Of a DNA stretch of 64,000 nt, positions 52,275-63,200 are shown piece after piece. The stretch's first letter is position 1, and each line of letters opens with the position of its first letter. The notes under the pieces are model-generated. The model was given only the letters and a program-made list of their open reading frames with translations. It was not told where the DNA came from and ran no database searches. Origin of the DNA: Rhodopirellula halodulae (GTDB lineage: Bacteria > Planctomycetota > Planctomycetia > Pirellulales > Pirellulaceae); the NCBI RefSeq assembly GCF_020966775.1, contig NZ_JAJKFV010000010.1, forward strand, positions 204,271-268,270, written 5' to 3'. Made by a program: the position numbers and the translations under genes.

Positions 52275-55200
52275 ATGAAACGGTCGCCATCCGATACGCG
52301 TGGCGGGATCATCCTGCTCGTCGTTCTCAGCATGCTTGCCTTCTTTAGCGTGCTTGCTGCTGCTTTCCTTGTGTTCAGCAATCAGTCGCGTCGTGCTTCG
52401 TTTGCCATCGCTTCACGCAATATCAAGCAAAGCCATCCGAACGCGCTGCTGGATGAGGCATTGATGACATTGATCCGTGGAACGGACGACGGAAATAGTT
52501 CGTTCTTCGGGGAAGATATGCTGAGCGACTACTACGGACGCACGGATTTCACGGCATTGCAAGTAGGAACCGCTCCGGCAGTTGTTATCGACAACAATGC
52601 GTTCATTACCTTTCCGGTTGCGAATGACACGACCATCACGGGAGGCAAGGCCCTCTCCACTGATCCTATCAACGATCTTTACACGGGACGGGTTGTCACG
52701 TTCACGTCAGGGAATTTGGAAGGGCGTTCGTTTCGAGTTTTGCGATCCGTTGTGAATGCATCGAACGTCCACGAGTTGACGATTGCCACTAACTCGCAAC
52801 TAGGTACTAGAGTTCCGGTTGCGGGCGACACTGTTTGGATGAATGGCGTCCCTCGAAATGCTGCCGGGATTGGCTTCAGCGGTACGAACATTGCCGCCAA
52901 TGCACCACGCTCAACTTCCTATGGAGTCAATATTGGTTTCACGCTTCCGGTTGCTCTTCAACCGAAGTTGCTCGACGACACGGTCGATAAAAGCTCCTTC
53001 ATTAACTCCAGCGGTAGTGACTTTGACGAGAGTTATGATGCGGCGGACTTCAATAATTGGTTCTTAAGCTACCGCGATTCGAATGGAGTCCTCATTCCGT
53101 CGTTCCATCGTCCTTCTGTGATGAACTACATCCTCAATGAGACGACCGATTGGAATCCGTCGACTGTTTCGACACTCTATTCAGATGTCGTGGCGAGTCT
53201 TGTTCGAGGAACATTCCGTCCGTTCCCGGTAGCAGAGGATCAGTTGAGAGTAGCCGCTGCTGGTGGTTCAGATGCGATTCATCCGAGGTTCACCGGAGGT
53301 AGCCCAAGTTTTGCTTTGCGTGCTCCAATTCCTATGCGTGCGTCCACGGATCCTACTGAGCCTTACTTGGCCGCTCGTGCACGCCTGAATCAACTTGCGA
53401 GTGCGTTGGTCGAGGGACCGTGGGACGTTGATAATGACTTCGACGGCGTCGCAGACAGTATTTGGATCGACTTGGGGCTGCCCATGGTGACATCGCCGGA
53501 AGGGCGGTTGCTTCGTCCGCTTGTGGCTCCAATGATTCGTGATTTGTCCGGGCGTTTGAATGTGAACACCCATGGCAACTACGCTTTGATAAATCAGAAC
53601 GTGGGGTTGAACGAAACGGTTGCGGATTGGGCCGGTACCACTGGCGCAAATCAATTTGTGTTTCGGGGACTTGGTTACGGTCCTGCAGAAATCAATATCC
53701 CCGGTACCGCCCCCGATCTCTTCGCTTTGCTTCAGGGACGCTATCAGATCGGAGGGGCGACGAGCGAGCAAGTTCCCGGCCGCTCCGGTGCCGACGCATT
53801 TAGCGTATTGCGTAGTGGCTGGCGACCTGCCTCACTGATTGGGGACGGTGTCTACAAGCATTCTATCGATCCTTATGGTCGCGGTGGCTATGGTCTTTCG
53901 CTGAGTGGCGCGATCGTGCCCGCAAATGATGGCGACACCACAGTTTTCTCTCCAACCGACCTTGGTGAAACGTTGGACGACGATCCAGCAACGACGGGGG
54001 TTACCGAGCCTGCTTCAGATGAGTTGGTGGACAATCCCTATGAGTTTGATCCCACAGGAAACATGAGCGGTGATCGGCGCTATACCGAGAGTGAATTGGA
54101 AGCGATCGTGCGGGCGAACGAGTTTGACAGCGAATTGCTGCCTTCTCGTTTGACGGAGGTGATGCGCCCGTTGGTAACTGCAGAGGCTACGCTTGCGAAT
54201 GCGACGACAACGTTGAGCGTCTCGGATGATTCGCCGTACGCTGGTGTCAATGCTGCTTCTGCATACGATGAAATTCGGACGCTTTTGCAGGGGATCACGC
54301 CGGGGCTGACGAACGATCAACTCAACGATCTGGTTGCACCCGAGTTGAGGCTCGCGAAAAAGCTGAACGTCAACCGGCCATTTGGCAATGGCGTGGATGA
54401 CAATGGCAATGACGTCGTTGATGAGCCGAGGGAGGTGAATGTCCCCGGGTATGATGATGATGGCAACGGTGTTGTTGATGATGCGAGCGAGCAGGTGGGA
54501 GTCGAAACAGAAGCATTTCAATCCTATGCTGGCGAGACGATAGACACGTCGTTCACGGGTGTGGCACCCGACTACGTGCTGGACGATTCTGAGCCAGTGG
54601 GTGCTAGGCAACTGCTGGCACGGCATCTCTATGTGTTGATGATGATCATCAGTCGGGACTTGCAGAACGAGTTTCCTGGATATGGTGATACGCTCGGGAC
54701 ACCGGTGCCGGTAACGGACCGTGAAGCTTATCGGGCTAGACGACTCGCCCAGTGGGCTGTGAACGTCGTCGACTATCGCGACTCGGACTCCATTATGACC
54801 CGTTTCGTCTACGATCCCAATCCGTTTGACGGTTGGGCGGTCGCAGACGACGTGGACGGAGATGGTGTAATCGACACCACGTCAACTCCGGACGAGGTTT
54901 TCGGGACCTCAGCAACGCCGCCCACAACACAAAGTCCAGTCGTCTTCGGATGCGAGCAACCTGATTTGGTTTTTACTGAATCGTATGCGACTCATGATGT
55001 TCGAGTGCGGGACACGGATCTCGATGGCGACGGTCGGAAAGGAAATGCTGCCCCGGACCAGGATGAGGATACTGACCAAGTTCGTATCCCCCAGGGTTCT
55101 TTGTTTATGGAACTGTATTGCCCTCGTCGTCGGGTGATCGCTCCAAATGCAGACCCTAATACAGCAGGGATTCCTCGTGAGCTCTACGACGTAGATACAA

Positions 55201-57716
55201 CCGGAGCAAACGTTTCTTACTCGTTGGATTTGGAACGAACAATCACGACCTACTTCGACGGGACGACTTGGGGAGATACAACGACGACGGCGTACGAGGT
55301 CCCAATCTGGCGGATTGCAATCAGCGAGCCACACTTTGAATCGCCTGTCGCTGCGACAACTCCCGCCGCGAATGCAAATTCACCGATTGTATTGCGAGAC
55401 ACGCTGCCCGATACGCTGTCGTTCCACCCCGAGCTTGCATCGCCGAATTCACTGGATGAAATCGACGACACAGCAGCAAATCTAAATCTTGAGCGATTTG
55501 TTTTCTTCACTGACTACGCAGATACAGCGGAGCTGCAAACCGCCATCACGCCGCTGCCAGACATCACCGAGCAGGCGAGTGTGTTTTTCAATTACAGCGG
55601 TACCACCGCTTCGCTCTTTCCGGAGCAATACCTGACGCTGGCGCCTCGCGTTAGAACGAATCTCGGTAGTCTCGTTTACGCCGCAGGGCCCGGAGGACCG
55701 AGCGAGCAAGCGTTTGAGATTCAGAACGCAGCTCCAGCCGTCGGTTTAATTCAGTTCGATGCGGCAGGCAACTCGCTGACGCCAAACACGTCGACCGATA
55801 TTCTTCCGGGACTGTCGCTTCCGATGTCAGGGTTCCCTGCCGGCGATTGGTCAAACATTGGGACGACGTCGCCGAATGGAATCGGTTTGAACGTGTCCGA
55901 GCCGCTAGCGATTGCTCCTGGCGATTATTACGCCGAGCCGACCAATCGCTATCTGAACAACGCCGATTACCCGCTGACGGATGCCTACATTGAGCTTGAT
56001 GCTGGAGGCAACACTATTGCTGGTGTCGTTCGAGACGAACCTGAAGACATGCAAGCCGGGCGTCCTATTCGAGAATTGACCGAGGCGTTTGTGAACTCCG
56101 CGACGGTCGCAGATCCAATGCTTGGCACGGTTCCAAACTACCGCACGGCCTTTCTGCAGCGACTTGCTGATCCGACGCGTGGCTTTCATCCTACTTTGAA
56201 TCCTTACCGCACACTTGATCAGATCGCGATTGATTTGACGGTATTCAGTGGGGAGGAAACTCCATCGAACGTGACGAGCCCAGGGGATCCAGCGGCTACT
56301 GCGACAATCGAAGTGGACTACGCCGGAGGTAGTCGCCAACGCGACGGCATTGGCATGAATGGAACCGGGGCCAACCTGCTGTATTCGTACAGCACCGACG
56401 TTCCGGCTGCCGTTCCCAATGCCGGTGGAACGGACTATTTCAACTTAGGAACTGATATTCAAACAACGTTTAATTATCTGAATACCAACTTTGGCGTTCG
56501 AGCGACGACGCCAATTCGTGGTCGGCCTGCAAACCCATTCGCGATGCATCCGTGGTTGAATCGTCCGTTTGCAACTCCTCATGAGTTGATGATGGTGCCT
56601 GCGTGTTCGGCAGGTCGCTTGTTTGAGGAGTTCAGTGTGGTTGACCCGGCTGATCCAGACCCCGAAACGCTTGCTGAAGGCGAAACGAATACTACGGACG
56701 CGACTTACGCAGTAACATTCGTTTCCCCATTTCGTCATTTGTTGAATTTCTTCAACAGTGAGAATGTAAAGGATGGCGCGGCAGCTTCCGCTGCTGAGTT
56801 CAGTACCTTGTTCGAGTTCGTTGGAACTCCGCCACCGTTCCCTAGTGAGTCGGAAGTCATTGTTCCAGCAGCAATTGCCGGTTCTCCACTCGCAGATCTC
56901 TATTCAGCTCCGTTCAATTTCAATCAAGACAACCGACGGATTGGAAAAATCAATCTCAACACAATTGAAGAGTTCGTTGTCTGGAAAGGGTTGATGCAGG
57001 GACACTTGAATACTGGAGAATACACATCTGCTTCTGGTACGGGGACAGCGACCCAATTGTCATACAATGAATTTGTTGAGTCGCGGCGTGGATATGTTCC
57101 TCCCGGAACGAAGACGACGGTGGTCGCGTCAAACGCCTCGACTCCTGTGAACTACTTGCCCAATCAGTTGGACCCACGTTACCCAACACAGTTCGCGGGT
57201 GTCTTTAAGCGTGACTCAACGGGGCATCTAGCTCCTCAATTGCGGGACCTTCCGACAACCGGCAACGATGACCGAGAGGATTTACGTCGGCGGCGTGTGA
57301 ACGCAGGTTTGTTGCGAATGGCGGGTTCGCTGGATGACCAAGAGTCCACGGGGGGCACGTCGCCGAATCCTGTGTCGCTGTTCGTCCGCGAGTCCACTCA
57401 AACTCCTGCCATCGCACCTACCAACCTTCACCTGAATCGCAATCGAAATGCATTCTTGAAATACCAAACATTGTCTCGGATGCCGAATCTGACTTCGGAC
57501 AATTCACAGACTTTTGTTGTTCGGATTACCCTTGGTTTCTTTGAGGTCGACGCGACCAATACCAACAATCTGGGGAAAGAGTACAAGGAAGACATGGGGG
57601 AAAATGAACGCTTTCACGCGTTGTTTATCGTCGACCGCTCTATCCCGGTTGGTTTTATTCCGGGCCAAGATGTCAATGCACGTGACACTGTTGTTTTTGA
57701 ACGGTTCTATCAGTGA
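52275..57716 (+). CDS. Giant GspK/PilX-like protein, 1,813 residues
   Basis: The N-terminus MKRSPSDTRGGIILLVVLSMLAFFSVLAAAFLVFSNQSRR matches GspK/PilX: basic leader, G-I-I-L-L helix and no Glu5. E. coli GspK is about 330 residues, so this is five times longer. Known-like parts include MIRDLSGRLNVNTHGNYALIN (compare the GspK D-x-x-G-x-x-N-V-N core) and KINLNTIEEFVVWKG near the end. Asp-rich loops of the calcium-binding type occur at about residues 707-745 (DDNGNDVVDEP, DDDGNGVVDD), 859-870 (DVDGDGVIDTT) and 913-925 (DTDLDGDGRKG). The ATG at 52275 is preferred to a GTG at 52221. It probably caps the pseudopilus tip. Confidence 0.82.
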   Translation: MKRSPSDTRGGIILLVVLSMLAFFSVLAAAFLVFSNQSRRASFAIASRNIKQSHPNALLDEALMTLIRGTDDGNSSFFGEDMLSDYYGRTDFTALQVGTAPAVVIDNNAFITFPVANDTTITGGKALSTDPINDLYTGRVVTFTSGNLEGRSFRVLRSVVNASNVHELTIATNSQLGTRVPVAGDTVWMNGVPRNAAGIGFSGTNIAANAPRSTSYGVNIGFTLPVALQPKLLDDTVDKSSFINSSGSDFDESYDAADFNNWFLSYRDSNGVLIPSFHRPSVMNYILNETTDWNPSTVSTLYSDVVASLVRGTFRPFPVAEDQLRVAAAGGSDAIHPRFTGGSPSFALRAPIPMRASTDPTEPYLAARARLNQLASALVEGPWDVDNDFDGVADSIWIDLGLPMVTSPEGRLLRPLVAPMIRDLSGRLNVNTHGNYALINQNVGLNETVADWAGTTGANQFVFRGLGYGPAEINIPGTAPDLFALLQGRYQIGGATSEQVPGRSGADAFSVLRSGWRPASLIGDGVYKHSIDPYGRGGYGLSLSGAIVPANDGDTTVFSPTDLGETLDDDPATTGVTEPASDELVDNPYEFDPTGNMSGDRRYTESELEAIVRANEFDSELLPSRLTEVMRPLVTAEATLANATTTLSVSDDSPYAGVNAASAYDEIRTLLQGITPGLTNDQLNDLVAPELRLAKKLNVNRPFGNGVDDNGNDVVDEPREVNVPGYDDDGNGVVDDASEQVGVETEAFQSYAGETIDTSFTGVAPDYVLDDSEPVGARQLLARHLYVLMMIISRDLQNEFPGYGDTLGTPVPVTDREAYRARRLAQWAVNVVDYRDSDSIMTRFVYDPNPFDGWAVADDVDGDGVIDTTSTPDEVFGTSATPPTTQSPVVFGCEQPDLVFTESYATHDVRVRDTDLDGDGRKGNAAPDQDEDTDQVRIPQGSLFMELYCPRRRVIAPNADPNTAGIPRELYDVDTTGANVSYSLDLERTITTYFDGTTWGDTTTTAYEVPIWRIAISEPHFESPVAATTPAANANSPIVLRDTLPDTLSFHPELASPNSLDEIDDTAANLNLERFVFFTDYADTAELQTAITPLPDITEQASVFFNYSGTTASLFPEQYLTLAPRVRTNLGSLVYAAGPGGPSEQAFEIQNAAPAVGLIQFDAAGNSLTPNTSTDILPGLSLPMSGFPAGDWSNIGTTSPNGIGLNVSEPLAIAPGDYYAEPTNRYLNNADYPLTDAYIELDAGGNTIAGVVRDEPEDMQAGRPIRELTEAFVNSATVADPMLGTVPNYRTAFLQRLADPTRGFHPTLNPYRTLDQIAIDLTVFSGEETPSNVTSPGDPAATATIEVDYAGGSRQRDGIGMNGTGANLLYSYSTDVPAAVPNAGGTDYFNLGTDIQTTFNYLNTNFGVRATTPIRGRPANPFAMHPWLNRPFATPHELMMVPACSAGRLFEEFSVVDPADPDPETLAEGETNTTDATYAVTFVSPFRHLLNFFNSENVKDGAAASAAEFSTLFEFVGTPPPFPSESEVIVPAAIAGSPLADLYSAPFNFNQDNRRIGKINLNTIEEFVVWKGLMQGHLNTGEYTSASGTGTATQLSYNEFVESRRGYVPPGTKTTVVASNASTPVNYLPNQLDPRYPTQFAGVFKRDSTGHLAPQLRDLPTTGNDDREDLRRRRVNAGLLRMAGSLDDQESTGGTSPNPVSLFVRESTQTPAIAPTNLHLNRNRNAFLKYQTLSRMPNLTSDNSQTFVVRITLGFFEVDATNTNNLGKEYKEDMGENERFHALFIVDRSIPVGFIPGQDVNARDTVVFERFYQ

Positions 57717-57768
57717 GGAAGCATGGTCGATTCAAGATCGTTGATATCGACTGATTCTAGGACAATCA

Positions 57769-59796
57769 ATGAATATAACTTCCTACCCTCGTTGTCTTCG
57801 CCGATTCGCGAGCAAGCATAGCGGCTTCACGCTTGTGGAAATGCTTATCGCGATGGCCGTCACGCTTTTGATGATGGCCGCAGTCGCACGGGCATTCGCG
57901 TTCGTCGGTGCACGGATTCGTGAGAGCCGCGCGAACGTTCAACTCTCGAACGACCTCCGAGATATCACGACCCGGATAAGCGATGAGGGGACGCGTCGCA
58001 CGGTCAAGCTAACACCCAATCTCGGTGGTCCTGATCAAGCCGGCTATTTTCTTTACCACGAGGGCCCGGTCACGGATGCGACGTCTTCGTTGTTTCGTGC
58101 GTTTACCAATTCGGACGGATCAATCGATTTACCTGACTCTCGTTACGGTGACTTCGATGACTACGTCGCATTCACCGCGATTGCTCCAAAAGGAAGTTGG
58201 TTTACGGGAAAGGTGCCCCGCTACATTCTGGAGATGAAAGCTGCGGAAGTCGCAGGTACGACATACACGCTGCCTGCAGATGACCCGGGCACGCCGAACA
58301 TTGACGAGAGTCAGGTGCCGTTTGAACCTGTGATGATTCAATCAAGGTTTGCGGAGATCGTTTATTTCGCCAGTCCTGAGTATCCCAATGTGGCGGCCGA
58401 CGACCCCGCTTACCTTCGCTATACAGATGTGGACGGCGATTTCGATTTAGGAAGCGGCGCGGCGATCGAAAACGGGCTACCAGATCGTCTCAAAATTCAT
58501 CGTCGAGTGTTACTGATTCGACCGGATCTGAATCTGTCGGGCGGCGCTTTGCCGATCCAGAATCGTAACGTTGGTGGCACGTCGGTGCCTTTTATGAGGG
58601 CTGACGTTTGGCCAGTGGCAACGACAGCGACGGTGCGTAGTACCGCGACAACTGCTGATGGTTGGGCGTACGGATTGGCTGGTATTCATCAACAGTGTGA
58701 CCTGTCGATCCGACGTGTGCTGAATGCATCCGGAAACCCAACCATATCGGTAGCGGCCAATTCTCTGGAAGATCTGTCGATTCCACACAATCGTTTTGGT
58801 CATGTTCGAATTCCAAATTCAGTGTTGACTGGAAGCGGAGGTGCGGCTCCGACGTCCATGCCGGTCTTGGCGTTGTCCGGTCCCGCCACCGTGTTGAATA
58901 TGCTGAACCTTTCAGCGTCGACTCCTCGTATTGCGCCGCCGCTTTCAAGTTCTGGGGCTGCACCGGTCGTTACTCCCAGCCGGCTTTGTGGCTTCATTCG
59001 GCGCGAGTTTGTCTTGGGGGATAACAGCACCCATCTGAATCCGGGGACTTACTGGGGAGGAGATCGACGCGGTGAAGACGTTGTGGTCAACAATGCATTG
59101 AGTTTCGATGTCAAGATCTTCGACCCCAACGTGGCATTGTTTGCGACGACGACGGGGCTAGTTGTAAGTCCCAGCGATGCGGGGTACCGGGAGACACTGC
59201 TCGAAGCAATCGATACTTCAACCGCGCCCGTGCTCAACGGTGATTTTGTTGATCTTTGCTACCCTGTCCTAGCCGGTGGATCTTTGAGAGGCTGGCAGCC
59301 GCGGTACCTCGACCGGGTTGATACCACTGCGGGAACAACCATCGCTGCGACTGGGGGTTACTTGTTCACACCGTTTTCTGGTTTGAACTTGTTTTCCAAT
59401 GCATCTCAATCCTATTCCAATTCGCTTTATAGGTCTGGGCGAGTTGCAACGTCGGCGGTGAACACGATCGCTCTCTTTCAACCGGCCTTTGACACCTACA
59501 CATCTCACTACGAGAAAGATGGTCTTCAGCAGGGACGCCTGAGTGCGGCAACCGAAGGAACCAGATGGGCAACCTCGGGCACCAATATCGATCGAGGTGC
59601 GGACGGAATCGATGGTGTCGGAATCTACAGCGGAGGTGCGGCGCCATTGAGCGCGAGGTACGGCCCCGATGATCTGGGTGAACGGGAAACGCAACCGCCG
59701 TTCCTGGATACTCCTGAAGCAATCCAGATTTCAGTGCGTCTTGAGAATCCTGCCACGAGGCAGATACGTCAAGCAAGTGTGACTCTTCGCGACTGA
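57769..59796 (+). CDS. Prepilin-like protein 5 (GspJ/PilW-like)
   Basis: A 675-residue protein. Leader MNITSYPRCLRRFASKHSG precedes FTLVEMLIAMAVTLLMMAAVARAFAFVGARIRESRANVQLSNDLR, the GspJ/PilW pattern. E. coli GspJ is about 195 residues, so this is greatly enlarged like its neighbours. The C-terminal end (DTPEAIQISVRLENPATRQIRQASVTLRD) resembles the final strands of minor pilins. It follows the GspK-like gene by 52 bp and is the last gene of the series. Confidence 0.85.
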   Translation: MNITSYPRCLRRFASKHSGFTLVEMLIAMAVTLLMMAAVARAFAFVGARIRESRANVQLSNDLRDITTRISDEGTRRTVKLTPNLGGPDQAGYFLYHEGPVTDATSSLFRAFTNSDGSIDLPDSRYGDFDDYVAFTAIAPKGSWFTGKVPRYILEMKAAEVAGTTYTLPADDPGTPNIDESQVPFEPVMIQSRFAEIVYFASPEYPNVAADDPAYLRYTDVDGDFDLGSGAAIENGLPDRLKIHRRVLLIRPDLNLSGGALPIQNRNVGGTSVPFMRADVWPVATTATVRSTATTADGWAYGLAGIHQQCDLSIRRVLNASGNPTISVAANSLEDLSIPHNRFGHVRIPNSVLTGSGGAAPTSMPVLALSGPATVLNMLNLSASTPRIAPPLSSSGAAPVVTPSRLCGFIRREFVLGDNSTHLNPGTYWGGDRRGEDVVVNNALSFDVKIFDPNVALFATTTGLVVSPSDAGYRETLLEAIDTSTAPVLNGDFVDLCYPVLAGGSLRGWQPRYLDRVDTTAGTTIAATGGYLFTPFSGLNLFSNASQSYSNSLYRSGRVATSAVNTIALFQPAFDTYTSHYEKDGLQQGRLSAATEGTRWATSGTNIDRGADGIDGVGIYSGGAAPLSARYGPDDLGERETQPPFLDTPEAIQISVRLENPATRQIRQASVTLRD

Positions 59797-59875
59797 GCCG
59801 TTGTTCGGTTGTCGAGTATTTCCAGTGAGGTTGTGAGGCGACTTTGTTTGAGCGTGCGGCGGGCAGAACATAGCA

Positions 59876-60166
59876 TGTCGCGGATTGCTCCGCGGTCCTG
59901 CGTGCAAGCCGAAGCGGCTAACCAACGTTCTGTTCCAACCAACCCAGCAGCCGCAGAGGGTTGGTTGGGGTGAGCACGTGTGACAGCCAGGCTGGCTGTC
60001 CCACGACATTCAACGAAATCGCACAAACGCGAGTATTCGCTCGGCGCGCGTTTTACGCTTCGCCATGTGAGACATGGCCGACTGATTGCGAAATCAACTT
60101 CTTCCACCAGCCTTGATCCTCGCTGGACCGATTCCCAAACGCGGGACCGCGGAGCGATCCGCGACA
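59876..60166. repeat. Composite repeat element bounded by inverted TGTCGCGGA modules
   Basis: TGTCGCGGATTGCTCCGCGG (59876-59895) and its reverse complement (60147-60166) flank about 250 bp. Inside are AGCCGAAGCGGCT (hairpin, about 59908-59920), an inverted unit with ACAGCCAGGCTGGCTGT (59982-59999) and a CCATGTGAGACATGG unit (60063-60077). The content differs from the common full element, but the bounding modules are shared. A degenerate heptamer tract follows to about 60220, next to the polA stop. Confidence 0.7.
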
Positions 60167-60223
60167 CTCTCAGCACTCAGCCCTTAGCACTCCGCTCTCC
60201 GCACTCAACCCCGCATCGCGGGT

Positions 60224-63200
60224 CTAGCAATCGGCCCAGGTTCGGCCGTGGGCGACGTCGACTTTCAAGGGCACGTCCAATTGCATGACGCTGGTCATGG
60301 ATTCCCGAACCAGGTCGCTCAGTGCGTCGAGTTCTTCGTCGGGTGATTCCAGCAGCAGTTCGTCATGGATCTGCAGCAGTAATCGGGCTTGCAGATCGCT
60401 TTGTTGCAACTGTTCGTGAACACGAAGCATGGCCAATTTGATCAAGTCCGCCGCGGTGCCTTGAATTGGCATGTTGATGGCAATCCGTTCGGGTTCGGTC
60501 AGACTGCGACGTTTGGATTCGGGAAGCTGGGCCAAGTCTCGCACGCCTTTGATTTCACGGCGTCGTCCCAACATGGTCGACACGTAGCCTTCGTCGCGGC
60601 AGCGTGCCAGCGTGTCCATCATGAAGGCTTCGACGCCCGCATAACGTTGGAAGTACAGTTCGATGTAGTCGCGGGCTTCGTCTTTGCCGATCCCCAGCGT
60701 CTTGGCCAAACCAAAAGGGCTTTGGCCGTAGACGATGCCGAAGTTGATCGTTTTGGCGATGCGGCGCAGTTCGCTGGTCACGTCGGCTTCGTCGATGCCG
60801 TTGACCTCGGCGGCGACGCGGGTGTGGATGTCGGCGTCTTCACGGTAGGCACGGATCAAGGCTTCGTCCCCGCTGTAGTGGGCCAGCACCCGCAGTTCAA
60901 TTTGGGAATAGTCGGCACCCAGCAGCGACCATCCTTCACGCCCGGCGGTGAACGCGGCACGGATCGCTTTGCCTTGCTCGGTTCGAATCGGGATGTTTTG
61001 CAGATTGGGTTCGCTGCTGCTGAGACGCCCCGTGGCGGCGACGTCTTGCCGGAACGAGGTGTGAACGCGGCCTGTCTTTTCGCAGATCAATTGCGGCAGC
61101 GCGTCGATGTAGGTGTTCTTCAGTTTGGTGGCTTGTCGGTACTGCAGGATGTGCTGGGCGATCTCGTGATCCACCGCGAGCTGGCTGAGCACATCCGCGT
61201 CGGTGCTGACTCCGGTTTTGGTTTTTTTGATGACCGGCAAACCCAACTCTTCAAACAACACGACGCCCAGTTGTTTGGGGCTGTCGAGATTGAACTCGTG
61301 ACCGGCGGCGGCAAAGACCAACGCGCGGAGGTCAGCGATTTCTTTGTCAAACCGCTCGCTCATTTGGCCGAGCGTGTCGGCATCGACATGGATGCCGTTG
61401 TATTCCATCTCCGCAAGCACTTCCGTCAGCGGCATCTCGACTTGATCGAACAAGCAGGCCAAATCGGATTCGTTCAGTTCGTTGCGAAGCGTTGGTGCCA
61501 ATCGAATGGGGACGTCCACGTCTTCGCAGGCGTAGGGTGAAACGTCGTCCACGGGGACTTGGTCCATCGTGATCTGTTTCTTGCCGGTGCCGATCAGCGA
61601 TTTGATCGACAGGTTGGTGTGGTTCAAACGTCGTTTGGCGAGATCATCCAAACCATGATTGCGGCCGCCGGAATGGAGCAGGTAATCGGCGACCATCGTG
61701 TCCATCGTGATGCCGCCCAACTGCACGCCGGCGGAACGAAGAACGATCACGTCGAATTTGAGGTTGTGTCCGACTTTTTCGATGTCGGGCGATTGCAACA
61801 CATCGCGAAGCGTTTCCATCACGGTGGCTTCGTCCAAGCAGGGGGCACCCGCGGGGGCTCGCACCGGGATGTAGACCGCTTCGCCGGGTTGCCACGCGAT
61901 GGAGACGCCGACCAAGTCGGACCCGCGTGCGTGGGTGCCGGTGGTTTCGGTGTCGACGGCCAGCACCGTTTGCTTGGCCAGTTCGGCGGCCAGTTGTTTC
62001 AGTTCGGCTTCGTTGGTGATCGTTTGATAGCGAGTGTGCCAAACGGGTTTGCTTTCGGTGGATGGGGCTTCGCCACCAAGTAGCTCCGCCGCGCGGCCAC
62101 GAAGGCGGCGGAAGCCGAACTCTTGCAGCAATCCATCCACGCGAGACGCATCGGCGGCGGATCGCACGCAGCGGTTCCACGGGATCGGCGATTCGACGTC
62201 TCGTTTGAGGGCAACCAGCTCGCGCGACAGCATGGCGGCTTCGCGCCCGTTCATCAGGTTCTCTTTGCGTTTTTTGCCAGAGATTGATTCGGCGTTGTCG
62301 AGGATGGCTTCGAGGGAACCGTGGGTTTCCAGCAATTGTTGAGCGATCTTGGGACCGATCAACGCGATCCCGGGAACGTTGTCGACGGGGTCACCAACCA
62401 GGGCTTGGTAGTCGACGACTTGGTCCGGACGAATGCCCCACAATCCGAACAGTTCGGTCGCGTCGATCTCTTGATCTTTGCGGATGTTGTAGAGCTTGGT
62501 TTGATCGCTGATCAGTTGCCGGCAGTCTTTATCGCTGGTCACGACCAAGCAATTGCCGCCGGCGTTTTCGACTTTGGCCGCGACGGTGGCGAGCAAATCG
62601 TCCGCTTCGTAGCCGCCTTGTTCGATGATGCCGATTCCCATCGCATCGATGGTTTGACGGATCAGTGGGATTTGTTGCCGCAGTTCATCGGGCATCGAAT
62701 CCCGGTTGGCTTTGTATTCGGGATACAGGTCGTTGCGGAACGTGACTTCGCTTTTGTCGAACGCGGCGATCAGGTAGTCGGGATTCTTGCGATCCATCAG
62801 TTCCAACATGTCGCCGACGAATCCGTAAACGGCGGACACTGGCAATCCGCCGGAGCTGGTCATCGGAGGCAGCGCGTGGAAGACTTGGTAGATCAGTGAA
62901 TGAGCATCCACGACGACGACGAGTTTGCCGGCCAAGTCGGGGATTGGATCGTCGGTGGCTTCGGCGATGGTGTGTTGCAGCACCGCAGGCAGAGCGTCTT
63001 TGGAGATCCGCACGGCGTCGTGCCGTTGTTTGCGTTCCTCCGGTGTTTCGCGATCGCCGCGGGGGCCGTTGTCACCTGACGAATCATTTGGCTGGGAATC
63101 ATCGGAAGCGGATGGGGCGTCCGCGGTTTGGGGGCGTGATTGGGATGTGGCGGCGACTTGATCGATGAGCGACGGCTGATCGCGGCCGGCGACGGATTCC

